This document shows, piece after piece, positions 26,231 to 34,258 of a DNA stretch of 64,000 nt. The stretch is taken from assembly GCF_036250675.1 (NCBI RefSeq), contig NZ_CP109592.1:9052001-9116000 (forward strand). The letters are read 5' to 3'. The DNA is from Streptomyces sp. NBC_01689. GTDB lineage: Bacteria > Actinomycetota > Actinomycetes > Streptomycetales > Streptomycetaceae. The notes beneath the pieces are model-generated. The model saw only the letters and a program-made list of their open reading frames with translations, had not been told where the DNA came from and made no database searches. The position numbers and the translations under genes were made by a program. Every line of letters begins with the position of its first letter. Within the stretch, counting starts at the first letter, position 1.

Positions 26231-26932
26231 CTACGCCGGGATGAGAACCGTCAGCCACTCCGCTTCGCGCGGCCGGTACCCGTGGCGGTCCCACAGCCCC
26301 GACACGATCGCCGGGACATGACCGGCCCCGTACACGACCGCCACCCGGATCGGCTCCGCGCCGCGCTCCGCGTCGATCCTGCCGAGCGCGTCGAGCAGTC
26401 GCCGGTCGCGTCTATCCGTCATGGCGTGCTCCACGGGATCGTCGGCCATCATCTCCGCCCGGAGCGTCGAGGGCAGGTCCTCGACCGCCAGGTCCTCGTC
26501 GAGGAACGCCCGCGGACCGCGCAGCGCGAACACCAGCCCCATCACCGGGGCCGCGACCATGAGCAGCACGTACATCCACCGCGGCAGTGTCTTCAGGTCC
26601 GCGATCGCCTCGGCCGCGGTCACATCAGGGTTGATCACCGGCACACCCTCGGGAAGCAGGAGATCGTCGCGCTGCTCCTGGAGGCCGTTGCGCCGCCGGC
26701 GCGGAGCGAAACGGTAGGCCAGCGTCAGGGCACTCACCCCGGCCGCTCGCCCGCGGATTCCCTCGAGCACTATGAGGTCGCACTCCCTCAGTCTGATGCG
26801 GACCTGGGAGTAGAACGTCGGCGAAGCCACATGCAGCATCGGGAAGATGACGAATTCAAGAGGGGTCCCCGTCCGTCTCATGGTGATCACGGCGGATCGG
26901 ACGGCATACCCGGTCACTTCGATGATCTGCAT
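26231..26932 (-). CDS. hypothetical protein with weak TraB/TIKI-like features
   Basis: A 233-residue protein. I do not recognise it firmly. Two points resemble the TraB/PrgY/TIKI group: DLIVLEGIRGRAAG near residue 50, and the closing block DRRDRRLLDALG followed by RVAVVYGAGHVPAIVSGL, as in the RD..MA...VVGAGH pattern. Between them is a single strong membrane segment (WMYVLLMVAAPVMGLVFAL), so the two halves may lie on either side of a membrane or hairpin. ATG 26932 follows a run of six G. The cupin gene upstream is 170 bp away on the same strand and could be in the same transcript. Confidence 0.65.
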   Translation of the reverse strand: MQIIEVTGYAVRSAVITMRRTGTPLEFVIFPMLHVASPTFYSQVRIRLRECDLIVLEGIRGRAAGVSALTLAYRFAPRRRRNGLQEQRDDLLLPEGVPVINPDVTAAEAIADLKTLPRWMYVLLMVAAPVMGLVFALRGPRAFLDEDLAVEDLPSTLRAEMMADDPVEHAMTDRRDRRLLDALGRIDAERGAEPIRVAVVYGAGHVPAIVSGLWDRHGYRPREAEWLTVLIPA

Positions 26933-27102
26933 GATGCCCCCCTGAGCCTCGCGCGGTCCCACCGTTCGCCCGTACGAGGACACGAGCCGGCCCGAGGCCG
27001 TGGTTCCCTCCCCGCGGCGGCAACCGCCGGCCGGGACAGCGCCGCCGACATGACCGACCGCCCGTCGGTCACGGAGGTGCGCGAGCACGGCCGCACCCGG
27101 TC

Positions 27103-27489
27103 CTACGACACCGTCGGCCCTTCCTCCCGCGGTACGGCGTATCCGGGCACGGAAGGCCATCGCACGGTCAGTACGACGGACTCCTCCTCGGCGGACCAGG
27201 AGTGATCCACCCCCCGGCCCCAGACGACATAGTCGCCCTGTTCCTCCAACAGCACGCTCCGGCCGGGGAACTCCATACGGAACCTGCCACTGATGAGAAC
27301 CAGAAGAGCCGTACGGACTTCCCCCTCCACCCACCGGGCGCGCTCGTCGCCCCGCGGGTGGACGCCCCACTTGACCTCCACCGCCTGACTGTGGCGAGGG
27401 TCGTCCCGCTCCTTGAAGTGTCCGAGCAGCCATCCCCGGTCCAGCGCCGCGTCCTTGCCCGCCTTGCCCACGTACACGCCGTCTTCCAT
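27103..27489 (-). CDS. cupin-fold protein
   Basis: A 128-residue cytosolic protein with a single cupin barrel. The core reads VEVKWGVHPRGDERARWVEGEVRT, split as strands, then ALLVLISGRFRMEFPG, LLEEQGDYVVWGRGVDHSWSAEEESVVLTVRWPS. His in VDHSW and the HPRGD segment are in the places where cupins hold metal or ligand. Related proteins in actinomycete annotations sometimes carry the label signal peptidase I, for which there is no support here: no membrane anchor and no catalytic Ser/Lys motif. ATG 27489 is the natural start. Ligand is unknown. Confidence 0.75.
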   Translation of the reverse strand: MEDGVYVGKAGKDAALDRGWLLGHFKERDDPRHSQAVEVKWGVHPRGDERARWVEGEVRTALLVLISGRFRMEFPGRSVLLEEQGDYVVWGRGVDHSWSAEEESVVLTVRWPSVPGYAVPREEGPTVS

Positions 27490-27575
27490 GCGCCCGAACG
27501 CTAGCAGTCACCGGATCAGCGACGGTCCGCGACAGATGCCGGTTCGTCCCTTCCCCTGCCGGAGCCCCGGTCGCG

Positions 27576-27685
27576 GGTCCGCCTACCGGGGCTCGGTCTC
27601 GGCCCGGAGAGGTCGGAGCCATGTCGGTGCCACCCCCTCGGGCCCACCGCGCGCCTCCGGTGCGGGCGTCACCGGTAGGCGGACC
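27576..27685. repeat. 14-bp perfect inverted repeat spanning 110 bp
   Basis: GGTCCGCCTACCGG (27576-27589) and CCGGTAGGCGGACC (27672-27685) are exact reverse complements 82 bp apart. They lie directly after the end of the glycosyltransferase gene and before the cupin gene. This could be a large-loop terminator or the ends of a decayed miniature element. No flanking target duplication was seen. Confidence 0.6.
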
Positions 27686-27698
27686 GGGCCGACGCCGG

Positions 27699-28904
27699 TC
27701 AGCGGGCCGCTTCGAGCAGCAGGGCCGCGGCCGTGGCCGCTCCGTCGGTACGGATCTCGCCGCCCAGAGCCTTCGCGCGCGCCCGGGTCCCGGGTGCCAG
27801 GGCCGTCTTGAACGCGACGCTCAGGCAGTCCATCGTCGGAGCCGCGGTGTCGACCGCCGCGCCGATGCCGAGGTCCGCCACCCGGCCGGCCCAGTAGGGG
27901 TTGTCCGCCAGCCGGAGAGGCACCACCACTTGCGGCGTCCCCGCCCGTGCGGCCGTGAGCGTGGTCCCCGCGCCGCCGTGGTGCACTACGGCGGCCACCC
28001 TGCCGAACAGACGCTGATGGCTGACCTCGCCGATGGCGAAGCAGTCGTCCTCGTCGTCGACCAGGTCGAGGTCCGCCCACCCTCGGGAGACGAGTACGCG
28101 GTGACCCTGCGCGCGCGCCGCCTCGACCGCCCAGCGGGCGATGTCCGGCGACGGGCGCATGCTTCCGAAGCCCACGTAGACCGGCGGCTCGCCCCCGTCC
28201 AGGAACGTCACCAGGTCGGCCGGGAGTGGGCGTTCGTCCGGCAGCGTCCACGCGCCCGTCTGGGTCACGTCGAGACCCGGGACCTTCCGCCACCGTCCCA
28301 GGACCGGGTCCGCCGCCAGCCAGGGCCGGTCGGTGACGACGTGGTCGCGGACGTTGTCGACGGGCGGCAGACCGATCGACGCCCGGTGGGCGTTGAGCGG
28401 CTCGCCGAACTGCTCGTTCACATGACGGGCGTCCAGCTCCCACAGCGTCCGGTGGTCACTCGCGTCGGGCTCCGGCCAACCCGGGCGTGGCGGGGGAGCA
28501 TGATGCGGTGACGGCAGGTTGACCGCCGAATAGCTCACGTACACGTAGCGGATGCCCGAGGTCTCCGCGACCGACCGCGCGGCGATCTGCGCCAGGCCCG
28601 CCGCCACCAGCACGTCACATCCGTCGGCCGCCGCGGGGAAGACGTCGAACTGTGTGCCGACCATCTCGGTCCGGTACCGGGAGAGTTCGGCCGCCGACGG
28701 CAGGCCGGCGCCGCGCATCAGCGCACGCACCGGAGGACCGACCGGCACCAGCCGTATCCCGAGACCCGCGAGCCGCTGCGCGAACTCGTCGTCCGGCGGC
28801 GCGCACATCCGGACCTCGGCCCCGAGCGCCCGTAGCCGCACCGCGAGTGCCACCAGCGGTTCGACATCGCCGCGCGTCCCGTACGTGGACAACAACACCC
28901 GCAC
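27699..28904 (-). CDS. glycosyltransferase, GT1/UGT-like (GT-B fold)
   Basis: A 401-residue cytosolic glycosyltransferase of the macrolide/vancomycin-type family that moves a sugar from a nucleotide sugar to a small acceptor. The N-terminal domain starts VRVLLSTYGTRGDVEPLVALA, typical for these enzymes in its GDV-P motif. The C-terminal domain has VVHHGGAGTTLTA (307-319) and AGTPQVVVPLRLADNPYWA, the nucleotide-binding signature. GTG 28904 is well supported: GGAGGT lies 6 nt before it, and upstream in-frame codons are poor. It is divergent from a nucleotidyltransferase gene that might supply an activated sugar, but no aglycone pathway is nearby. Confidence 0.9.
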   Translation of the reverse strand: MRVLLSTYGTRGDVEPLVALAVRLRALGAEVRMCAPPDDEFAQRLAGLGIRLVPVGPPVRALMRGAGLPSAAELSRYRTEMVGTQFDVFPAAADGCDVLVAAGLAQIAARSVAETSGIRYVYVSYSAVNLPSPHHAPPPRPGWPEPDASDHRTLWELDARHVNEQFGEPLNAHRASIGLPPVDNVRDHVVTDRPWLAADPVLGRWRKVPGLDVTQTGAWTLPDERPLPADLVTFLDGGEPPVYVGFGSMRPSPDIARWAVEAARAQGHRVLVSRGWADLDLVDDEDDCFAIGEVSHQRLFGRVAAVVHHGGAGTTLTAARAGTPQVVVPLRLADNPYWAGRVADLGIGAAVDTAAPTMDCLSVAFKTALAPGTRARAKALGGEIRTDGAATAAALLLEAAR

Positions 28905-29334
28905 TCCGCGACCTCCTTCGTCCTGTCTTCCCTGCGACGCGACTGCCCGGCGGGCGGTCGAGCGGCCCGCCGACTGCGATGCGACGGCCCTGAAGTGTGC
29001 CCGGCGCAACTCATGTCGCGCGCCGTTCCGCGCGGCAGGGGTACCCGGACACCTGGACGCCGAGCCCCGCGCACCCCCGGATCTTGCCCAGCCCGATCTT
29101 CAAGTGAACCTCCAAAACATGGAGTTGGGCCGGAACGCGCACCCCAGGCATCCTGCGGGTCCCTCGTGGCCGACCCCGATCGACGCCCTCTCGCGTGGAG
29201 CCGTCCTCAGTGGCTACGGTGTGCGCCAGCGTGCCTTCGGGCCGACGGTGTCGCGTCGGCCCGTGGCCGCCCGTACCCGTGCCCGGCGAGACGTACAAGG
29301 TTCCCGATCGTCAACACAACCTGAGAGCCACTGG
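28905..29334. other. divergent intergenic region
   Basis: These 430 bp separate the leftward glycosyltransferase from the rightward nucleotidyltransferase. No gene is supported. A short inverted repeat, GGCGGGC/GCCCGCC, is near 28950-28971. Promoter hexamers could not be assigned with confidence. Confidence 0.5.
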
Positions 29335-30039
29335 ATGCGTAGGTCGTCTGTGCCCGTCCCTGATGTCTCGGTCATCCTGCCCTGCGCCGGTTTCGGCACA
29401 CGGTTCGGTGCGCCCTACTCGAAGGAGCTGCACTGCCTGGCGCCCGGGGTGACCGTGCTGGACCGCAGCCTGGAAGCCGTCGTCGAACTGGCCAAGAGCG
29501 GACTCAACGTACGCCTGGTCGTCGTCTTCGGAGCCCACAAGCTGGACACGGTGAGTTATCTCGCCCGCTACGCCGACACGTTCCAGATGGTCTTCGTCTA
29601 CCAGGACCAGTCGTTCGAACCTGACCTCGACGGCGCCATCCGCACGGCTCTCCCGATGACGCACGGGCCGGTGGCCCTCGTCCTGCCCGACATCGTTGTC
29701 TCCGGAGCGGGGAGCACCGGCAGCCTGCTCGCCGCGTTCCGCCGGACGGATGTGGCGGGTTGGAGCGTGGTGGCCGCGGAGGAGCGGAACCCCGACACCC
29801 TGCGGCAGATGGGCGCGTTGGCCCTGGCCGAGGGGAGCGGCCTGGTGACCGTCGCGGCCGCGACCGACAAACCGGCGGATCCCTCGGGCTTCAACGCGTA
29901 CTGGGGCATGGTGGCGGTCACCGAGAAGGAGGCGCACCGCCTGCCCGATGTGGTGGCCAAGGGGGTGGACAGCCCGTTGTCCGGTGCGGTCGCCCTCATG
30001 GTCGAGGGAATCGTCAACTACAACACCGTCGCGGGCTGA
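29335..30039 (+). CDS. nucleotidyltransferase (NTP-transferase fold, sugar-nucleotide synthesis type)
   Basis: A 234-residue protein with the N-terminal nucleotide-binding loop of sugar-1-phosphate nucleotidyltransferases and IspD-like enzymes: VILPCAGFGTRFG (about 13-25) with a basic PYSKEL following. PVALVLPDIVVSG supplies the metal-binding Asp of strand 4, and SGFNAYWGMVAVTEKE resembles the later substrate loop. The protein is short and lacks the left-handed beta-helix of GlmU/RmlA-like enzymes. Which sugar it activates is unknown. ATG 29335 has a weak ribosome-binding site (GAGAG); GTG 29350 is an alternative. The divergent glycosyltransferase is a plausible partner. A (GAAGCC)10 tract begins 9 bp after the stop codon. 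Confidence 0.8.
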   Translation: MRRSSVPVPDVSVILPCAGFGTRFGAPYSKELHCLAPGVTVLDRSLEAVVELAKSGLNVRLVVVFGAHKLDTVSYLARYADTFQMVFVYQDQSFEPDLDGAIRTALPMTHGPVALVLPDIVVSGAGSTGSLLAAFRRTDVAGWSVVAAEERNPDTLRQMGALALAEGSGLVTVAAATDKPADPSGFNAYWGMVAVTEKEAHRLPDVVAKGVDSPLSGAVALMVEGIVNYNTVAG

Positions 30040-30047
30040 CGCTCCAC

Positions 30048-30107
30048 GAAGCCGAAGCCGAAGCCGAAGCCGAAGCCGAAGCCGAAGCCGAAGCCGAAGC
30101 CGAAGCC
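30048..30107. repeat. hexanucleotide microsatellite (GAAGCC)10
   Basis: Ten perfect copies of GAAGCC occupy 60 bp, followed by degenerate copies to about 30125. The tract lies between the nucleotidyltransferase stop and the phosphatase start. Read in the nucleotidyltransferase frame past its TGA it would encode Lys-Pro repeats; other frames give Glu-Ala or Ser-Arg. It is long enough for slippage, so copy number may vary between strains. Confidence 0.95.
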
Positions 30108-30184
30108 AAGCCCGAAGCCGAAGTCGGCCAGGAGGATTCGCCGACGGGGCGATGCTCCTCGCTCACGGAGACTACGGTGGGTCC

Positions 30185-30628
30185 ATGACGGGGACCTGGG
30201 AGGCCGGCAAGGGGGTACTGCGCCTCCCTTCCGGACGTCTGATACGCGGGCGGGGGCTACGACACCCGATTCCCGACGGCCCGGTTCCCGCCTACGCCGT
30301 GTATCTCCTCGGCAGACCGCCTCCCCGCACGCCGTGGGAGGCCCGGTGGCTGCGGTGGCCCGACTTCCGGCTGCCGAACAGCCGTGCCGAAGCCCGGACC
30401 GTCCTGACGGAGGCCTGGGTCCGAGCGAGTGCCGAACGTGTCGAGATCGCGTGCGCCGGCGGGCGCGGTCGCACGGGAACGGCCCTCGCCTGCCTCGCCG
30501 TTCTGGACGGGGTGCCCGCCGGCCAGGCGGTGGACTTCGTCCGCCGGAACTACGACGCCCGTGCCGTCGAGACCCCTTGGCAGAAGCGTTACGTCCTCCG
30601 TTTCGCGGAGACCGCGGCATCCTCGTAG
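30185..30628 (+). CDS. dual-specificity/tyrosine phosphatase-like protein
   Basis: A 147-residue protein with the Cys-X5-Arg signature of protein tyrosine phosphatases: IACAGGRGRTGTALAC with Cys90 and Arg96. The residue after Arg is Thr, as expected. It is preceded by a variable N-terminal half with a possible general-acid Asp in WLRWPDFRLPNS. Catalysis would form a cysteinyl-phosphate. Related small phosphatases act on phosphotyrosine or phosphoinositide-like substrates. ATG 30185 has only a weak GGTGGG upstream, and the repeat tract falls in the presumed leader of this gene. It is convergent with a VOC gene. Confidence 0.82.
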   Translation: MTGTWEAGKGVLRLPSGRLIRGRGLRHPIPDGPVPAYAVYLLGRPPPRTPWEARWLRWPDFRLPNSRAEARTVLTEAWVRASAERVEIACAGGRGRTGTALACLAVLDGVPAGQAVDFVRRNYDARAVETPWQKRYVLRFAETAASS

Positions 30629-30648
30629 CCGCCGAGGAGGGACGAAGG

Positions 30649-30701
30649 CCTCGGCGAACCGCGCCGAGGAGTGGTGGGCCAGGACGGATTCCCGGCCCAC
30701 C
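30649..30701. terminator. two adjacent hairpins between convergent genes
   Basis: CCTCGGCG (30649-30656) pairs with CGCCGAGG (30662-30669). GGTGGGCC (30673-30680) pairs with GGCCCACC (30694-30701). Both stems are 8 bp and perfect, in the gap between the phosphatase and VOC stop codons. Confidence 0.55.
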
Positions 30702-30707
30702 GCCGCG

Positions 30708-31112
30708 TCACGAGGCCGTCGGTGCCGGTTCGTGGCTTCCGTAGGGCCGCGTGATGATCTCCATGCCGTGTCCGGCCGGGTCCATGAAGTACAGCCCCCG
30801 CCCACCGTGATGGTGGTTGATCTCTCCGGGCTGCTTCAGGCGCGGATCGGCGTAGTACGTGATCCCGGCCTGCCGGATACGCGCGAAGGAGGCGTCGAAC
30901 TCCTCGTCGGAGATGAGGAACGCGTAGTGCTGCGGGACGATCGACCCCGCCGGGACGGTGGCGAAGTCGAGGGCGACCCCGTTGTCGGTGGCCACGGGAA
31001 GGAACGGGCCCCACTCGGTCCCGACCTCGAGCCCCAGGACACGCGCCAGGAACTCGGCCGACTCCCGGTTGTCCCGGGCGTGGATGATGGTGTGATTCAA
31101 CTCGACGGACAT
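30708..31112 (-). CDS. VOC (glyoxalase/bleomycin-resistance fold) family protein
   Basis: A 134-residue protein with the paired beta-alpha-beta-beta-beta units of the vicinal oxygen chelate superfamily. It starts ELNHTIIHARDNRESAEFLARVLGLEV, and the second half reads GRGLYFMDPAGHGMEIITRPYG. The candidate metal ligands are His6 in LNHTI, a central His/Glu and the Glu of MEIITRP. Members act as dioxygenases, isomerases or drug-binding proteins. ATG 31112 follows GGAGG at 9 nt; an upstream in-frame start adds 14 residues. It is divergent from a CGNR regulator that may control it. Confidence 0.85.
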   Translation of the reverse strand: MSVELNHTIIHARDNRESAEFLARVLGLEVGTEWGPFLPVATDNGVALDFATVPAGSIVPQHYAFLISDEEFDASFARIRQAGITYYADPRLKQPGEINHHHGGRGLYFMDPAGHGMEIITRPYGSHEPAPTAS

Positions 31113-31468
31113 CTGTGGAATGCCTCCGCAAGGCAGTCTCACGGGCACCTCCATGCCTCACCCGGTCGGTGACCGACACGCGATGCCGTGCCCGCGATCT
31201 TAAGCAGTGCCGCGCACGGCGTCGAGGGCCGTGCCGAGCGCAGGCCGCTGACACCCGCCCAAGGGGTCTCCGACGACCAGGCCGCGGGAGAGCAGGCCAG
31301 GCACGGCCGCGAGCGGGCCGAGCCGTCAGCGGCATGCGGTGACGGACGGTGACGGAGACTTAACTCAGCGTGTGCGTCGCAGCACTCGGTGTGGTCATGT
31401 GGTGCCGGTGGGTCGCGGGTGCGGCCGGGGGCGTTGCGCAATTGGCTGTCACCGGTCAATATGGTGAC
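31113..31468. other. divergent intergenic region between VOC and CGNR genes
   Basis: These 356 bp hold no convincing gene. The small patch cttaactcag near 31358 is the only A/T-richer stretch and could belong to a promoter. No clear dyad was found. Confidence 0.45.
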
Positions 31469-32017
31469 GTGAACCATGCCTTTCCCTGCGGAACGCTTCC
31501 CCTCGACTTCGTCGGCACCCTGCGCGCGCGGCGCAACACGGTGCCCACGGAGAAGCTTGCCTCTCCCGAGCTGCTCGACGCGTGGTTCGTCGAGTCCGGG
31601 ATGCTCGACGCGGCTCCCGACGCGAACGAGGCGGACCTCGAAGCAGCGGTGGAACTGCGTGAGTTGATCTACGAGTTGGTCTTCCTGCGTCTGGCGGGCG
31701 AGGAACTCCCCGCGGCGGCGGTCGCCGCGCTGAACCGGCGAGCGGCCGGCATGCCCGTGGAAGTCCAGCTCGGCAAGGACGGCGTGAGTCACACCGGGTC
31801 GGCCTCCCAGGGGCTCGCGGGCCTCGCGCGCGAGGCGGTCGAGATCCTCGGGGGCGACGAGGCGACACTGCTGCGCGAGTGCGCCCGGCCCGAGTGCACC
31901 CAGGTCTACCTCGACCACTCACGCGGTCACCGCAGGGAGTGGTGCGCCATGAAGACCTGCGGAAGCCGGGTCAAGTCCGCCGCCTACCGGGCGCGTCAAC
32001 GCAGCGCGCAGAACTGA
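31469..32017 (+). CDS. CGNR zinc-finger (ABATE) transcriptional regulator
   Basis: A 182-residue protein. The N-terminal ABATE domain begins with a stretch typical of the family (LPLDFVGTLRARR) and contains a helical bundle (EADLEAAVELRELIYELVFLR, interrupted by turns). The C-terminal zinc finger has four Cys: RECARPEC (138, 143) and REWCAMKTCGSRVK (159, 164). In most relatives the last motif reads CGNR; here it is CGSR. The finger is thought to bind DNA. GTG 31469 gives the family-like N-terminus but has a weak ribosome-binding site. The divergent VOC gene is the likely target. Confidence 0.85.
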   Translation: MNHAFPCGTLPLDFVGTLRARRNTVPTEKLASPELLDAWFVESGMLDAAPDANEADLEAAVELRELIYELVFLRLAGEELPAAAVAALNRRAAGMPVEVQLGKDGVSHTGSASQGLAGLAREAVEILGGDEATLLRECARPECTQVYLDHSRGHRREWCAMKTCGSRVKSAAYRARQRSAQN

Positions 32018-32090
32018 CGCGCCGGTCCTGGCGGCACCCACGGCACACCGTGCCGGGTGGTACGCCGACGGTCCGACCTGGGCGACGGCT

Positions 32091-32118
32091 CGGTCCGGAC
32101 CCGGTCGGGCCCGGACCG
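32091..32118. terminator. hairpin between convergent CGNR and LacI genes
   Basis: CGGTCCGG (32091-32098) pairs with CCGGACCG (32111-32118), and the inner CCCG and CGGG extend the stem past one mismatch, leaving a 2-nt loop. Confidence 0.65.
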
Positions 32119-32181
32119 CCGGGGCCGCGCGTCGGGGCGGACCGACTCCAACGGTCCCCGGGGAACACGTCGGCCGGGAGT

Positions 32182-33210
32182 TCACTCCGCGCTTGCGACC
32201 GGGCGGAGTTCACCGGAACCACGTCGGATCAGGCGGGTCTCCACGGTGACGGTGCGGGCCCGCGAGCGGTCTCCCGCCAGACGCCTCAGCGCGATCGCTC
32301 CCGCGGTCGAGCCCACGGCCTCCGGGTCCTGGGCCACGACGGTGAGCGCCGGTTCGAGCAGGGACGCGATCGGGACGTCGTCGAAGGCGACGACAGCGAC
32401 GTCCTTGCGTCCGCCGCGGGCCAGCTGACTCAGGACGCCGAGTGTCATGTTGTTGTTGCCCGACAGCAGGGCCGTCGGCGGGTCGGCCAGGTCGAGCAGC
32501 CGGGCGGTCGCCTCGGCCGCGGTCCGGGGATCGTGTGCGTCGGCGACCAGGGCGCGATCGTGGGGAAGGCCCGCTTCGGCGAGCGCCTCGCGGTATCCGG
32601 CGAGCCGCTCGCGACGCGTGTAGAGCCGAGCCGGTGTGTCGCCGACGAACCCGATCCGCCGATGGCCGCCCGCGATCAGATGGGCCACGCCCTCGCGGGT
32701 GCCGGAGCGGTTGGTGCTGACCACCGTGTCCGTCGTCAGACCGGTGCCCGGCCGGTCGAGGAAGACGACGGGCATGCCCGCCGACCGGTGCGGCCGCAGC
32801 CGGGAGTGCTCGGCGCCCACGGCGGGCGCGACCATCAGCACGCTCACCCGGCGCGCCAGGAACGTGTCGATGAGCGCCTGTTCCCGCTCCGGGTCGTCGT
32901 CCGACGAGCCCATCAGCAGAGTCAGGCCGCTGGTGTGCAGCGCGTCCTCGATACCGCCCGCGACCGCCCCGAAGAACGGGTTCCCGACGTCGGGTATGAC
33001 CAGTCCCACGGTGGTGTCCGGGCCTCCGGTCCGGATGGAGCGGGCCATCAGATTGGGCTGGAAGCCGAGTCTGTCCACGGCTTCCAGGACCCGTCTGCGC
33101 GTCTCGGCCGAGCTGGGGCCGTCCTCGTTGAGCACTCGGGAGACCGTCTTGGCACTGACCCCGACCTCGCGGGCGACGTCGGCGAGCGTTGGTCTGCGGG
33201 TCGGTGTCAT
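32182..33210 (-). CDS. LacI family repressor of the fructan locus
   Basis: A 342-residue LacI/GalR protein. The helix-turn-helix and hinge are standard (PTLADVAREVGVSAKTVSRV, LNEDG, AVDRLGFQPNLMARSIRT). A periplasmic-binding-like effector domain follows (TVGLVIPDVGNPFFGAV, GHRRIGFVGDTPARLYT). ATG 33210 is chosen because it starts directly at the DNA-binding domain and follows GGGAG; in-frame codons upstream add a low-complexity leader. It is the last gene of the leftward sugar-transport operon, 97 bp after the ATPase. The four matching operators at 36325-36354 and 36685-36713 are its probable sites, with fructose or a fructo-oligosaccharide as likely inducer (inference). Confidence 0.9.
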   Translation of the reverse strand: MTPTRRPTLADVAREVGVSAKTVSRVLNEDGPSSAETRRRVLEAVDRLGFQPNLMARSIRTGGPDTTVGLVIPDVGNPFFGAVAGGIEDALHTSGLTLLMGSSDDDPEREQALIDTFLARRVSVLMVAPAVGAEHSRLRPHRSAGMPVVFLDRPGTGLTTDTVVSTNRSGTREGVAHLIAGGHRRIGFVGDTPARLYTRRERLAGYREALAEAGLPHDRALVADAHDPRTAAEATARLLDLADPPTALLSGNNNMTLGVLSQLARGGRKDVAVVAFDDVPIASLLEPALTVVAQDPEAVGSTAGAIALRRLAGDRSRARTVTVETRLIRRGSGELRPVASAE

Positions 33211-33307
33211 GAACTCCCTGTCCTCTGGGCCGTGTTCCCGGGGACGCCGGATCCGTGGGCCGGCTCGACCGGACCTCCCCCCGGGTGCGACCGCAGCCCC
33301 GCCGGGA

Positions 33308-34258
33308 TCAGCTCGGCCGGACCCCGGCCGCGGAGGCGGCGTCACTGTCCGCGACGACCGTACCCCCGTCGGCGGACACGTTCAGCGCCCCCGTCATGAT
33401 GGCGACCACCTCCGCCATGGTGTAGTCCGACGGTTTGATCACCGCGGCTCGGCGGCCCAGCCGGTGGACGTGGACGCGGTCGGCGATCTCGAAGACGTGC
33501 GGCATGTTGTGGCTGATGAGAATCACCGGCACGCCGCTGTCACGGATGCGGCGGATCAGGTCGAGTACCTGACCGGACTCCTTGACCCCGAGCGCGGCGG
33601 TCGGCTCGTCCATCACCACCACGCTGCGTGCCCAGGCCGCCGCGCGGGCCACCGCGACGGCCTGGCGCTGACCGCCGGACAAGGTTTCCACCGGCTGGGT
33701 GAGCGAGCCGATGCCCACCTTCAGCGCCGCCAGGTGCGCGGCGGCCTGCTCCCGCATGGCCCGCTTGTCGAGGAGCCGGAAGACCGAGCCGAGCACGCCG
33801 GGACGGCGGATCTCGCGGCCGAGGAACATGTTCGACGCGATGTCCATGGACGGGGCGACCGCCAGGTCCTGGTACACGGTCTCGATGCCCCGGGCCCTGG
33901 CGTCCTGCGGTCCTCCGAAGCGGATCGGCTCGCCGCCGAGGCGGATCTCGCCCGCGTCCGGGACCAGCGCGCCGGTGAGAGCCTTGATCAGGCTCGTCTT
34001 GCCGGCACCGTTGTCGCCGATGACGGCGAGCACCTCGCCGGGCATCAGGTCGAAGTCGGCGCCGTCGATGGCGGTGACATGGCCGTAGCGCTTGACCAGC
34101 CCGCGCGCGCTGAGCACCGGCGGCGGCGCTGCTTCCGGCGGACTCCCCCCGCCGTCGCGGCTGTGGGGGAGCGGCGCCGGTGTCCCACCGTCCTTCGTCG
34201 TCGACCTGGGCGTCCCGGAGGGGAGCGCCGGCTCTTCGGAGGCTTCGGACCCGCTCAT
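33308..34258 (-). CDS. sugar ABC transporter ATP-binding protein (fructose type)
   Basis: A 316-residue single-domain ATPase of the ribose/fructose transporter class (FrcA-like), which powers import through the adjacent permease. Walker A is GDNGAGKTS (81-89), the Q-loop YQDLAVAP, the signature LSGGQRQ (193-199) and Walker B VVVMDEPT, with the switch His in LISHNMPHV. Most sugar ATPases of the CUT2 class have two fused domains; single-domain versions are the Frc-like branch. An N-terminal extension of about 47 Pro/Ser/Gly-rich residues precedes the domain and is unusual. Its start overlaps the permease stop (ATGA), showing translational coupling. Confidence 0.92.
   Translation of the reverse strand: MSGSEASEEPALPSGTPRSTTKDGGTPAPLPHSRDGGGSPPEAAPPPVLSARGLVKRYGHVTAIDGADFDLMPGEVLAVIGDNGAGKTSLIKALTGALVPDAGEIRLGGEPIRFGGPQDARARGIETVYQDLAVAPSMDIASNMFLGREIRRPGVLGSVFRLLDKRAMREQAAAHLAALKVGIGSLTQPVETLSGGQRQAVAVARAAAWARSVVVMDEPTAALGVKESGQVLDLIRRIRDSGVPVILISHNMPHVFEIADRVHVHRLGRRAAVIKPSDYTMAEVVAIMTGALNVSADGGTVVADSDAASAAGVRPS

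Noticed and set aside
30048..30125. CRISPR-like array
   Set aside because: The repeats are 6 bp and contiguous with no spacers, so this is a microsatellite.
30040..30744. Read-through of the nucleotidyltransferase into a Lys-Pro tail and beyond
   Set aside because: The frame stays open only because it runs as a shadow through the phosphatase gene. The TGA is in a clear family-like end position. Kept only as a speculation under the repeat finding.
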